From the NCBI GenBank assembly GCA_937929935.1, contig CALFUL010000011.1, forward strand, positions 146,774-210,773: a stretch of DNA of 64,000 bases, read 5' to 3'. Positions 34,905 through 43,758 of this stretch are shown in pieces. Numbering within the stretch: the stretch's first letter is position 1; the number at the start of each line of letters is the position of its first letter. The position numbers were made by a program, and so were the translations under genes. Under the pieces are notes generated by a model. It worked only from the letters and a program-made list of their open reading frames with translations, was not told where the DNA came from and did no database searches. The stretch comes from an uncultured Flavobacteriaceae bacterium (lineage in GTDB: Bacteria > Bacteroidota > Bacteroidia > Flavobacteriales > Flavobacteriaceae).

Positions 34905-37460
34905 ATGAAACACCACATCATTGTATGTTTTTTACTTTGTTGCCTTAATCTTGGGGCGCAAGAAAACACTGCAGACCTTCAGTATTCTAATATGCACTTG
35001 CAAACTGTTCTTGCAGAACTTGAATCTACTTATGATATTAAATTTTCTTTTAATTCAGAAGCCATAAAAGGTGTTACAATTACTTTTGATTTAAAGGCGG
35101 CAATGTTAACTACAGTACTCAAAACTATTGAAAATCAAAGTAGTCTTCTCATTGAACAGATTGATGAACGCTATTACATTGTAAAACGAAAAACAAGGGT
35201 TAATGCATGTGGTTATTTGATAGATGAGGCAAGTAACGCTATCGAGGGTGGCTCGATAGCTATAGGATCCGCTCAGCAAGGTACTATTTCAGATGCTAAA
35301 GGATTTTTTGAAATAGAAAACATCGCTATAACTGATACCCTTTTCATAAGCTACTTGGGTTTAAAGACGCTAGAAATACCAATAAAGAATTTCAATGCTT
35401 CAGATTGCCCTACTTTTTTTATGACCTCAGAAAATTTTATGTTGAATGAAGTTATTATACAAGAATATTTAGCGGCGGGTATTCTGAAAAATCGTGATGG
35501 ATCTGTCAAAATAACACCCAAGAACCTTGAAATACTTTCTGGACTTTCTGAGCCAGATATATTACAAAATACTCAATTGCTTCCTGGTATTGATAGCCCT
35601 TCGGAGACTGCATCTGGACTCTACATTCGAGGTGGTACACCTGATCAGAATCTTATTTTATGGGATGGTATTAAAATGTATAATTCAGACCATTTCTTCG
35701 GAATGTTATCGGCTTTTAATCCATATATCGTTAAAGAAGTGAAAGTTTATAGAAGTGGCGCAAAGGTTATTTATGGCGACCGAGTTTCAGGAGTTATTGA
35801 TATAAAAACCGACTCTGATATTACTACTGAAACCCAAGGAGGCTTTGGTATGAACTTAACGCACATTGATGCTTTTGTCAAAACACCTTTATCTGATAAG
35901 AGCATGGTTCAGGTATCTGCAAGACGTGCTTTGACCGATATATTTCGTTCTCCTACGTTCAATCAATTTACTCAAAAGGTTTTTCAGAATACGAGTATAA
36001 TTCAAAATCAAGACGTTTTTGAACCTGAATTTACAGATAGTAAAGAGCTATTTAATTTTACTGATTTTACTATAAAAGTTATCGCACAGCCCTCTATTAA
36101 GGATAAAATCTCAGTTTCAAGTATATATACCAACAACACATTGGACTATTCTTATGAGGATACAGAATTTATTGATTCATCAAGCGACCGTCTTAATGTC
36201 TCTAATTTTGGAACAAGCCTGAGTTGGAAGAGGGATTGGAGTACTGTTTTATCAACAGAATTTCAAACCTACTATTCATCTTATGATTTTGAATATAACG
36301 GCACCAGCCAATTTATCGACCAAGAGCTATCAGCAACAAAAAAGAATACCATCTATGAGCTTGGGTTTTCGTTTCATTCAGATTGGGCGATTAATGAAAA
36401 AGCTACTTTTTCAAATGGGTATCAATTTTTCAATAATCGTGTTACTTATACTTTAGAAGGCAATGATTTTATTGAAAGTGATAGTGCAAAAAATCCTACA
36501 CATGCTTTATACAATCAATTAAATTATCGCCCAGAAAAATGGTTTATCAATTTAGGCTTAAGAACAAATTATTACGCCTTATTATCATCAGTTTATTTTG
36601 AACCACGGGTATATATAGAAAATAGAATTTCAAATAACTTTCGCATCAAGGCATCCGCAGAAATTAAAAATCAATCTGTCAGTCAAATTATTGAATTTAC
36701 AACGCAAAACTTTGGCCTTGAAAATCAAGTTTGGGCATTGACTGATGCTGATATCATTCCGCTGTTACAAAGCACCCAATTCTCAGGCGGTTTTTTATGG
36801 AACAAAAACGAATGGAATTTTGACGTTGACATCTATCATAAAAATATAACCGGCCTTACGTCGCTTACACGTGGTTTTGAATCTTCAGATAATAATTTTA
36901 CAGAAGGTCAGAGTACCACTTCAGGGATAGATTTTTTGCTAAAGAAAAAAGTAGGCGCATATTCAACTTGGCTAGGCTACACCTTTTCTCAAACAGAATT
37001 TGAATTCAAAGAACTCAATAACGGCAACCCTTTTTTAGGAAATAATGATATCACCCATTCTTTAACTTGGTCGCATTTCTACAAATGGAACAACCTTCAA
37101 TTTTCATTAGGTTGGAAATATCGCTCAGGCATACCTTTTACGGGCACTCTAGGAACTATTGGTTCAGGTCAAGATATTGAAATAGATTATGATAACATCA
37201 ATGCAGAAACCTTACCTGATTATCACCGCTTAGATTTTTCGCTGCTATATGATTTCAAACTTTCTAAAAAAGAAAAAGGGGTAAGCGCTAAACTTGGTTT
37301 TTCGCTATTGAATATTTACGGAAGGCAAAATTTACTTTCAAAGAGTTATGATTTATTCAATGTCATTGACGAACAGGAAAATGAAACTATTGAACTTCAA
37401 GAAATAACAAAGTATTCTTTAGGCACTACCCCGAATATAGTTTTCAGATTGAATTTTTAA
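34905..37460 (+). CDS. TonB-dependent receptor with N-terminal STN signalling domain
   Basis: The 851-residue protein has a signal peptide (about 1-18, LCCLNLGAQ), an STN domain (about 22-95), a carboxypeptidase-regulatory-like beta domain (about 100-170) and a plug domain with SGLYIRGGTPDQNLILWDGI near residue 240. A long beta-barrel ends in the aromatic IVFRLNF typical for Bam-assembled barrels. The STN domain is what signals to FecR. No SusD-like gene follows, so this is a FecA-like rather than a SusCD system. The ligand is unknown. Confidence 0.88.
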   Translation: MKHHIIVCFLLCCLNLGAQENTADLQYSNMHLQTVLAELESTYDIKFSFNSEAIKGVTITFDLKAAMLTTVLKTIENQSSLLIEQIDERYYIVKRKTRVNACGYLIDEASNAIEGGSIAIGSAQQGTISDAKGFFEIENIAITDTLFISYLGLKTLEIPIKNFNASDCPTFFMTSENFMLNEVIIQEYLAAGILKNRDGSVKITPKNLEILSGLSEPDILQNTQLLPGIDSPSETASGLYIRGGTPDQNLILWDGIKMYNSDHFFGMLSAFNPYIVKEVKVYRSGAKVIYGDRVSGVIDIKTDSDITTETQGGFGMNLTHIDAFVKTPLSDKSMVQVSARRALTDIFRSPTFNQFTQKVFQNTSIIQNQDVFEPEFTDSKELFNFTDFTIKVIAQPSIKDKISVSSIYTNNTLDYSYEDTEFIDSSSDRLNVSNFGTSLSWKRDWSTVLSTEFQTYYSSYDFEYNGTSQFIDQELSATKKNTIYELGFSFHSDWAINEKATFSNGYQFFNNRVTYTLEGNDFIESDSAKNPTHALYNQLNYRPEKWFINLGLRTNYYALLSSVYFEPRVYIENRISNNFRIKASAEIKNQSVSQIIEFTTQNFGLENQVWALTDADIIPLLQSTQFSGGFLWNKNEWNFDVDIYHKNITGLTSLTRGFESSDNNFTEGQSTTSGIDFLLKKKVGAYSTWLGYTFSQTEFEFKELNNGNPFLGNNDITHSLTWSHFYKWNNLQFSLGWKYRSGIPFTGTLGTIGSGQDIEIDYDNINAETLPDYHRLDFSLLYDFKLSKKEKGVSAKLGFSLLNIYGRQNLLSKSYDLFNVIDEQENETIELQEITKYSLGTTPNIVFRLNF

Positions 37461-37466
37461 AAGATC

Positions 37467-37499
37467 TTGACCTTTTCTTGTTTATACCTTATAACTTTA
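37467..37499 (+). promoter_or_regulatory. Possible promoter of dinB
   Basis: TTG (37467-37469), 22 nt and TAACTTTA (37492-37499) fit the Bacteroidota consensus with one mismatch. The start codon lies 4 bp downstream of the -7 box, which would give a leaderless or near-leaderless transcript, so confidence is low. Confidence 0.3.
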
Positions 37500-37503
37500 T
37501 CAT

Positions 37504-38604
37504 ATGTCAGAGCCAATTCCATTACGGAAAATCATTCACGTTGATATGGATGCATTTTATGCATCTGTAGAGGAATTGGATAACCCGGAATTAAAAGGAA
37601 AACCTGTTGCCGTTGGCGGCAGTGAAAAAAGAGGCGTAGTTTCTGCAGCTAACTATGAAGCTCGAAAATTCGGTGTTAGAAGCGCTATAAGCGGCTATTT
37701 GGCAAAGAAGAACTGTCCGCATATCATTTTTGTAAAGCCCCGTTTCGCGCGCTATAAAGAGATTTCAAATCAAGTACGAGCCATCTTTTATGACTATACT
37801 GATTTGGTTGAGCCCCTTTCATTAGATGAGGCTTATCTTGATGTTACTATTAATAAAAAAGGAAACCCTTCAGCTACTTTAATCGCAAAAGAAATACGAC
37901 AACGAATTTTCGATGAAGTGGGTTTAGCCGCATCTGCAGGAATATCAATCAATAAATTTATTGCAAAAATTGCAAGCGACATCAACAAACCTAATGGGCA
38001 AAAAACGGTTAACCCCGAAGAAGTAATTCCCTTTTTAGAAAAACTAGAAATTCGAAAATTCTACGGTGTTGGTAAAGTGACAGCTGAAAAAATGTACAAG
38101 TTGGGGGTATTTACCGGATTAGATTTGAAGCAAAAATCAGTTGCATTTTTAGAAGAACATTTTGGTAAAAGTGGTAATCATTACTACCAAGTTGTTCGCG
38201 GTATTCATACAAGTGAGGTTAAACCTCATCGTATTCCAAAATCAGTAGGGGCTGAACGCACGTTTAGTGAAAACTTAAGCAGTGAAATTTTCATGTTAGA
38301 GCGGCTAGAACACATCGCTGAAGAGTTAGAACGTCGCTTAATAAAATCGAAAATTGCAGGCAAAACAGTTACTTTGAAAATTAAGTACAGTGATTTTACA
38401 TTGCAAACACGCAGCAAAACCCTTCCTTATTTTATATCAGACAAAACCCTTTTGCTCGAAACTGCTAAAGATTTATTGTATCAAGAAGAAATTAAAAATT
38501 CAGTTCGACTTCTAGGCATCTCGTTAGCGAATTTGAATACTGATAAAGAGAAGAATATAAAAGAAAAAAAAGAAGTGTTATTTCAGTTAAGGTTTGATTT
38601 TTAA
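37504..38604 (+). CDS. dinB: DNA polymerase IV
   Basis: The 366-residue Y-family polymerase carries its metal residues in HVDMDAFYASVE (Asp14, Asp16) and SLDEAYLD (about 103-110). The Tyr next to Phe18 is the steric gate position. The little-finger domain holds GAERTFSENL and VTLKIKYSDFTLQTRSKT. The extreme C-terminus FQLRFDF fits a sliding-clamp binding motif. It copies past DNA lesions at the cost of fidelity. The stop overlaps the convergent membrane protein gene by 4 bp. A decayed copy of its 3' end lies at 39094-39276. Confidence 0.92.
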   Translation: MSEPIPLRKIIHVDMDAFYASVEELDNPELKGKPVAVGGSEKRGVVSAANYEARKFGVRSAISGYLAKKNCPHIIFVKPRFARYKEISNQVRAIFYDYTDLVEPLSLDEAYLDVTINKKGNPSATLIAKEIRQRIFDEVGLAASAGISINKFIAKIASDINKPNGQKTVNPEEVIPFLEKLEIRKFYGVGKVTAEKMYKLGVFTGLDLKQKSVAFLEEHFGKSGNHYYQVVRGIHTSEVKPHRIPKSVGAERTFSENLSSEIFMLERLEHIAEELERRLIKSKIAGKTVTLKIKYSDFTLQTRSKTLPYFISDKTLLLETAKDLLYQEEIKNSVRLLGISLANLNTDKEKNIKEKKEVLFQLRFDF

Positions 38605-39053
38605 AATCCTTTAACAAAAACAGTTACAAACCATATTATTAAAGAAGAAATTAAAATACCAATAGCATTTGCCATAAAAGCCTTTTTACGCTCTATTTTA
38701 AATAAGTATGATGCAATAGTGCCAGCATAAACTCCTGTGCCAGGTAAAGGAATCATAACAAAGATTACAAGTCCAAAAAAACCATATTTTTTAATCTTAT
38801 CCTTACTACCAACTTTTGCGCGTTGTGCTACCCAAATAGCAATGCTTTTATAAGGGCGCCATTTCATAAGAAGTGTGTTTATATAGTCTAGAAAAAACAT
38901 CATTATTGGAAATACCAATAGATTTGCTAAAAAGCAAACAACTAAAACAAGGTAACTATTAACGCCCTTAGCAATGCCATAAGGTATACCCACTTTAGAT
39001 TCTCCAAATGGCGAAATACTCCAAAGTATAGCAACTAGCAAATCTTCTATCAC
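38601..39053 (-). CDS. Small multidrug-export family membrane protein
   Basis: The 150-residue protein has about four hydrophobic helices (about 5-22, 33-52, 90-112 and 125-147). It shows SPFGESKVGIPYGIA at the start and FGLVIFVMIPLPGTGVYAG in the middle, the pattern of the 'small multi-drug export' family (COG2426). Transport activity has been little studied in this family. It is convergent with dinB and sits between dinB and the dinB relic, which suggests it was inserted, or that DNA was rearranged, here. Confidence 0.75.
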   Translation of the reverse strand: MIEDLLVAILWSISPFGESKVGIPYGIAKGVNSYLVLVVCFLANLLVFPIMMFFLDYINTLLMKWRPYKSIAIWVAQRAKVGSKDKIKKYGFFGLVIFVMIPLPGTGVYAGTIASYLFKIERKKAFMANAIGILISSLIIWFVTVFVKGF

Positions 39054-39093
39054 CCTTTAATTTTTTTTGCAAATTTACTTTATACCTAACTAT

Positions 39094-39276
39094 TTAAAAT
39101 AAAATTATACGTTGCAAACATGCAGTAAAACGTTCTTACTAAAAACTGGTAAAACTCTATTTTATTAAGAACTTCAAAATTGGTCAACCCTATTTGCAAT
39201 AGCAATGGCTAATATAAACACTAATGAAAAAGTAACGTGTAAAGAAGAAGTATTATTTCATTTACAATTTGATTTA
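39094..39276 (+). pseudogene. Decayed relic of a second dinB 3' end
   Basis: Reading the frame through 39121 gives peptides that align to the end of the DinB encoded 0.7 kb upstream. TLQTCSKT matches DinB TLQTRSKT, FLLKTGKTLFY matches LLLETAKDLLY, MANINTN matches LANLNTD, and EEVLFHLQFDL matches KEVLFQLRFDF. Stop codons interrupt it (39100-39102 and inside, after LFY), and about nine codons are missing between SKT and FLL compared with DinB. It therefore looks like an in-frame decayed fragment, not a gene. Whether it comes from a tandem duplication or an older second polymerase is open. Confidence 0.75.
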
Positions 39277-39281
39277 AATCA

Positions 39282-39307
39282 AAAAGCCACGCATAAGCGT
39301 GGCTTTT
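39282..39307 (-). terminator. Terminator after the cupredoxin-like gene (reverse strand)
   Basis: AAAAGCCACGC (39282-39292) and GCGTGGCTTTT (39297-39307) form an 11-bp perfect stem around ATAA. On the reverse strand it ends in a T-run. Confidence 0.88.
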
Positions 39308-39325
39308 AAATCATTTTTAAACTAT

Positions 39326-39733
39326 TTACTCAACAGTTAAAATATTATCTGTAGCCGTTGGGTTCATTGGGCAAAAATAAACATACTCGCCTTTAGCCAA
39401 GGTTGTTGGTTTAGAAGTTTGCTTCTTACCAGTACCAACTACTTCAGTAACGTAGGCTGTTTGAATATGATTTTCAGGCTTGCTAATATCTTTTCCTTTC
39501 GGAACCAATACAAAACCCACTTCATGATCAACAGCATTGTTTGCAATTTCGAAAACATAGGTTCCTTCAGAAACTGTTATTTTCTTTTGGGTAAACTCAC
39601 CAGGAGTTTGCTCTAAAGAAATAGTACTAACCATTTCTTTTGCCATTTTGTCATTCTTCATCATTTTGTCTTGAGCATTTGCTGAAAATACTACTCCAAA
39701 TACCAAAGCTACTACTGCGATTACTTTTTTCAT
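39326..39733 (-). CDS. Exported cupredoxin-like protein
   Basis: The 135-residue protein has a signal peptide ending ANAQ (about 1-21). The mature part looks like a small cupredoxin: VFEIANNAVDHEVGFVLVP with a His in the first ligand position, and YVYFCPMNPTATDNILTVE at the end with the Cys and, two residues on, a Met. The second His usual in the C-terminal ligand loop is not visible, so copper binding is doubtful. The AhpD-like gene is upstream on the same strand, 96 bp away. Confidence 0.6.
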   Translation of the reverse strand: MKKVIAVVALVFGVVFSANAQDKMMKNDKMAKEMVSTISLEQTPGEFTQKKITVSEGTYVFEIANNAVDHEVGFVLVPKGKDISKPENHIQTAYVTEVVGTGKKQTSKPTTLAKGEYVYFCPMNPTATDNILTVE

Positions 39734-39750
39734 AATTACTTACTTTTTAT

Positions 39751-39766
39751 TTCCGCTTTAGCGGAA
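39751..39766. repeat. Short palindrome upstream of the cupredoxin-like gene
   Basis: TTCCGC-TTTA-GCGGAA ends 17 bp before the start codon (reverse strand). A related but weaker palindrome (CTGCT-A-AGCAG at 40402-40412) lies 11 bp before the first possible start of the AhpD-like gene. They may be leader hairpins or small dispersed repeats. Confidence 0.4.
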
Positions 39767-39829
39767 GCTATTTATACTATTATTTATTTTGACTGCACTT
39801 TAACAGACAGCCTACGTTTTACTTTTAAA

Positions 39830-40378
39830 TTACGCTTCAATTTCATCTAAAGCTTGTACAGCAGGAAAATCAACAGGTACATCTGTAGTTTTGTGTAGGT
39901 AATTAGAAATTGTTTTATCTCCTACCAAAACAATAGTGTCTACTAGATTTTCTTTTGTCCATCCTTCACTTAAAAAATTAGCAACTGTTGCTTCACTTGT
40001 GGCGCCTCTATTTTCAGTAATATTTTTTGCTAAACCCGCAAGAGCATTCAATTTTGAATCAAAAGATGCTTGACCAGCACGTAATTCTAATATTTGTTCT
40101 TCAGTGAAACCGTTCATTTTTCCGATAGCAGTATGTGCTGAAAGACAGTATTTACAGTTATTTACCTCACTGACAGCAAGATTCACAACCTCTTTTTGTT
40201 TTGCGTTTAAAGATGTTTTAGCATTACTTAAATTAAGATAGTTTTGTAATGCATTTTCTGAATGCGCGTACGTTGCATATAAATTTGGAACAAACCCTAA
40301 AGCACTCTCTAGGTTGTCAAAAATTGCCTGATTATTGGCGCTTACTTCTTCTCTTTTTGGTACATTAAATGTGCTCAT
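39830..40378 (-). CDS. AhpD-like carboxymuconolactone decarboxylase family protein
   Basis: The protein has 182 residues from the ATG at 40378; another ATG at 40390 would add MKII. The CMD/AhpD signature is VNNCKYCLSAHTAIGK (about residues 83-98), with the redox CxxC and the following His. Proteins of this type are alkylhydroperoxidase-like and rely on the CxxC pair. The neighbours (AraC regulator upstream, cupredoxin-like protein downstream, all on the same strand) suggest a small redox-related unit, though this is position-based. Confidence 0.78.
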   Translation of the reverse strand: MSTFNVPKREEVSANNQAIFDNLESALGFVPNLYATYAHSENALQNYLNLSNAKTSLNAKQKEVVNLAVSEVNNCKYCLSAHTAIGKMNGFTEEQILELRAGQASFDSKLNALAGLAKNITENRGATSEATVANFLSEGWTKENLVDTIVLVGDKTISNYLHKTTDVPVDFPAVQALDEIEA

Positions 40379-40664
40379 AATTATTTTCATTTTTTTTATT
40401 TCTGCTAAGCAGGATTTTTAAAGTGATATAAATGGTTTCTCTACATCACAATAGAAATCATGATGATGTTTTGTTTCACAATGTGAATTTGATATTATCG
40501 TTTGTTTGTTTAAATTTTTAGACGTTCTAAAAATTTCGATGAGATTAAAAATTGATTTTATTTGTTGATTCATCTTGTTATGTTTTTAATTACATAGCAA
40601 AGATGCGACACATAAGAAGTTCTCTGTTATTATGAATTTCCCGAAGGCTTGTAGAAATTTCCTT

Positions 40665-41513
40665 TTATACTGAAATAGCCAAGCTTTCTCGATATTGAGT
40701 TGGAGAAAGATTAGTCATTTTTTTAAAAAAACTACTAAAATGAGCTGGGTCATTAAAGCCTAACTCATAAGCAATTTCTTGATTTTGTTTATCGGTAAAA
40801 CGAATTAAGCGTTTAGCCTCTAAAGCCAAACGTTCTAAAATTATTTGCTGAGGAGATTTTTGATTATAGCGGGCAAAAAGGTTAGAAAGTGTCTTCGGAC
40901 TTTTATAAAGCAAATCAGCATAATCACTTACTTTACGCTTTGTTTTATAATGCGTATCAACCAAAACATTGAATTTACGAACTACATCAATTTGTTCATT
41001 GTCTAGATTTTTAACAATTAATTGATCTTTCGCCAATCTAGTACACATTATAATGAGCCTTTTTAAAAGCATTTGTAACATATCACCTTGAATTTTATCA
41101 GGTGTTGCAAACTCATCTTCGAACACTTCATATAAATTAGTAAATTTTCGTTCTTGGTCTTTTGGAATAGTTACTATAGGAAGATTTTGAGCTCCGAAAA
41201 ACAAAATGCCATTACATGAAACTTCACTATCATGGTCTGAAATACAATAAAACTCTCGGTTAAACAAAAAAGCAGTCAATGAAAGGTCTGTTTTATCGAA
41301 AGAAATATGCTGTAAATAGGTGGTAGTCATCAATTGATTTGGAAGTAACTGAATAGTCAATTCATCAACCTGAATTTCAACTGATTTATTATTTCTGTTC
41401 CATAAAATAGAAATATTGCCTGAATTAATTTTAAATTGATTTTCATCTCTTTTAATATCATCAGTAAAAGCGAACAAAGACCCTAGTATTTCATCATTGA
41501 ATTGATATTTCAT
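40665..41513 (-). CDS. AraC-family transcription regulator
   Basis: The 282-residue protein has a C-terminal double helix-turn-helix (about 185-278) with the strong family stretch NQEIAYELGFNDPAHFSSFFKK and SPTQYRESL. The N-terminal part (about 1-170) is a cupin-like sensing domain with no recognised ligand. It precedes the AhpD-like gene on the same strand by 274 bp. That spacer holds TTCAC-AAT-GTGAA (40475-40487), a possible operator. Control of the AhpD-like gene is a reasonable guess. Confidence 0.82.
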   Translation of the reverse strand: MKYQFNDEILGSLFAFTDDIKRDENQFKINSGNISILWNRNNKSVEIQVDELTIQLLPNQLMTTTYLQHISFDKTDLSLTAFLFNREFYCISDHDSEVSCNGILFFGAQNLPIVTIPKDQERKFTNLYEVFEDEFATPDKIQGDMLQMLLKRLIIMCTRLAKDQLIVKNLDNEQIDVVRKFNVLVDTHYKTKRKVSDYADLLYKSPKTLSNLFARYNQKSPQQIILERLALEAKRLIRFTDKQNQEIAYELGFNDPAHFSSFFKKMTNLSPTQYRESLAISV

Positions 41514-41683
41514 TTTCGAAACTTTCTATAAAAATTAATTGATGTGCAATTAGTCAGTTTCTGATACGCATCCTTACGATAGAAAAAATTTCAAAAACAA
41601 AGTCTCAAAAAAGGCAACTGTCTTAGGGTAAGTTCGAAAGATATTCAATAGAAAAATACTAAATTTTGAATATCGCGTAAAAC

Positions 41684-41720
41684 AATAATCCCTAAGCGAA
41701 ATTTTCACTTAGGGATTATT
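41684..41720 (-). terminator. Terminator after pyk (reverse strand)
   Basis: AATAATCCCTAAG (41684-41696) pairs perfectly with CTTAGGGATTATT (41708-41720) and lies just after the pyk stop codon on the reverse strand, with T-rich sequence following. Confidence 0.8.
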
Positions 41721-41739
41721 TTAGAGTTTTAATGTCTTT

Positions 41740-43182
41740 TTAGAAGTTACAGGTTTCAATCTCAGTAACTCTCAGGGTATTAACCATACCTTTATCTTTT
41801 ATAGGCATTGCTGCCAGACTAATCAACATATCGCCAACGTCTAAAAATCCTTTTTTACAAGCGATTTGGTTGACGTCTTCAATGGTTTCATCTGTTGAAA
41901 CATATTTGTCATAATAGAACGCTTTTACACCCCATAACAAGTTCAACTGACTCAATATTCTTTTGTTTGATGTGAACACCAAGATATGTGCGCTAGGTCT
42001 CCATGCTGAAATTTGAAAAGCGGTATACCCACTATTGGTCAAGGTAGAAATAGCTTTTGCTTTTATTTCATTTGCCATAGTAGCCGCGTGATAACATATT
42101 GATTTGGTTATGTAGCGATTTGTTCTGATATGAGGTGGCTCATGAGGTACACTTATTAGCTCTGAATTTTCAACACTTAATAGAATACTTGTCATTTTTT
42201 CTATTACCTCTACCGGATAATTGCCCACTGATGTTTCACCTGAAAGCATTACAGCATCAGCACCATCCATAACAGAATTCGCAACATCATTTACTTCTGC
42301 CCTAGTTGGGGTTAAGCTCGTGATCATGGTTTCCATCATTTGCGTTGCAATAATGACAGGTATACGTGCTTTCTTAGCTCTTAATACCAATTGCTTTTGA
42401 ATCAAAGGCACTTCATGTGCAGGTACCTCAACACCTAAATCGCCACGAGCAACCATTAAACCATCACAATACGCAACAATCTTATCAATGTTTTCAACCG
42501 CTTCTGGCTTTTCTATTTTAGCAATAATCGGAATCTTATGCTCTGAATGCTCATTGATTATTTTTTGAAGATCCATTAAATCTTGACTAAAACGAACAAA
42601 AGAAAGGGCAATCCAATCTACTTTTTGCGAAATAGCAAAAACAGCATCCTTAATATCTTTTGGTGTTAAAGCGGGTAATGAAATATCTGTATTGGGTAGG
42701 TTTACTCCTTTTTTTGATTTTAATGGGCCACCCTGTATAACCTTGGCTCTAACTTTGTCTTTACCATTTGTAGAAACCACTTGAAACATTAGTTTGCCAT
42801 CATCTAACAAAATACGTTCACCTGGCTTTACGTCACGCGGAAAGTTTTCATAGTTCATATAAACTTTCTCTGCATTACCTTCAAAAGGAGCGCCGGTAAT
42901 AAAATCTATTTCATCTCCAGGAGCAACTACAACTTCACCTGACATTACTCCTACCCGAAGTTTCGGACCCTGTAAATCAGCCAAAATTGCCGTATACGTT
43001 TCCATCTCTTCATTCAATTCACGTATCATTTTAATACGTTCTTCAACATCTTGATAATCAGCATGAGAAAAATTAATTCTAAAGACATTAACCCCTGCCT
43101 CTATCATTTTTTTCAACACTTCTTTGCTACTGGTCGCAGGACCCAGCGTAGCTACAATTTTTGTCTTTTTTTTACTTGGCAT
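41740..43182 (-). CDS. pyk: Pyruvate kinase
   Basis: The 480-residue protein carries the full set of pyruvate kinase motifs: RINFSHADY (about 34-42), LADLQGPKLRVG, the active-site Lys region IAKIEKPEAVENID (about 220-233), MVARGDLGVE and ATQMMETM. The C-terminal domain is shorter and plain (ALLTNSGYTAFQIS-like). It turns phosphoenolpyruvate and ADP into pyruvate and ATP. It is the last gene of the acpP-fabF-rnc-IPExxxVDY-pyk run; the preceding stop codon abuts its start. Confidence 0.95.
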   Translation of the reverse strand: MPSKKKTKIVATLGPATSSKEVLKKMIEAGVNVFRINFSHADYQDVEERIKMIRELNEEMETYTAILADLQGPKLRVGVMSGEVVVAPGDEIDFITGAPFEGNAEKVYMNYENFPRDVKPGERILLDDGKLMFQVVSTNGKDKVRAKVIQGGPLKSKKGVNLPNTDISLPALTPKDIKDAVFAISQKVDWIALSFVRFSQDLMDLQKIINEHSEHKIPIIAKIEKPEAVENIDKIVAYCDGLMVARGDLGVEVPAHEVPLIQKQLVLRAKKARIPVIIATQMMETMITSLTPTRAEVNDVANSVMDGADAVMLSGETSVGNYPVEVIEKMTSILLSVENSELISVPHEPPHIRTNRYITKSICYHAATMANEIKAKAISTLTNSGYTAFQISAWRPSAHILVFTSNKRILSQLNLLWGVKAFYYDKYVSTDETIEDVNQIACKKGFLDVGDMLISLAAMPIKDKGMVNTLRVTEIETCNF

Positions 43183-43644
43183 CTAATAATAAATTAAGTT
43201 GGTCTTGGACCTTAAATTGTCAATTTCAATCGCAAAGGCGGTAACGATCTTTGGTATTTTTTGCAAAGATTTAACCACATCAAATTCTAAGTCATTATCA
43301 TGCTCTATCTTCAACAAATAATCAGCGTCTTTGTGCTCTGATACAACATAAAAATTCTTAAAAGAAGGTTCGTTTTCGAATAAATCAGCACTCTTTGAAG
43401 CTTCTTCTATACTGATAGAATTTGCAAGGAGTGTCCAATAATCATCATTATTTTCATCTTTCCATTCAAAGGTCGGAAAGCTCATTTTTTCAGATAATGC
43501 TAAATCTTTTGAACTCCTTTTGAATTTAGATTTTATACTTTCATTTAGGGCGTAAGCTAACGCAAAATCCTTCATGCTGCTACGTATACCTAGCAAAGTA
43601 AAGGATTCTTCATAAAAATCATTTGTGATTTTATGTACTGCCAT
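43183..43644 (-). CDS. IPExxxVDY-family hypothetical protein
   Basis: The 153-residue protein is small and soluble. I place it by position, as rnc, this gene and pyk form a known Bacteroidota order. Its own hallmarks are an even spread of acidic and aromatic residues (FEWKDENNDDYWTLLANSISIEEA). The eponymous IPE/VDY motif is not clearly readable here, so the family name rests on context. Function unknown. The TAG stop directly precedes the pyk start. Confidence 0.6.
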   Translation of the reverse strand: MAVHKITNDFYEESFTLLGIRSSMKDFALAYALNESIKSKFKRSSKDLALSEKMSFPTFEWKDENNDDYWTLLANSISIEEASKSADLFENEPSFKNFYVVSEHKDADYLLKIEHDNDLEFDVVKSLQKIPKIVTAFAIEIDNLRSKTNLIYY

Positions 43645-43758
43645 TATGAAAGTGCGAACTTCAAAGATAAAACTAAAAACACGAATAGCCTAAGTTTATA
43701 CTATTCTAATACCAGAAAGCACTATTTAAAAATGTTTTGAAAATCAAATTTCGAGAAT

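Noticed and set aside
40475..40487. TTCAC-AAT-GTGAA as a proven AraC operator
   Set aside because: A single short dyad with no second copy; noted in the regulator's entry as only a possibility.
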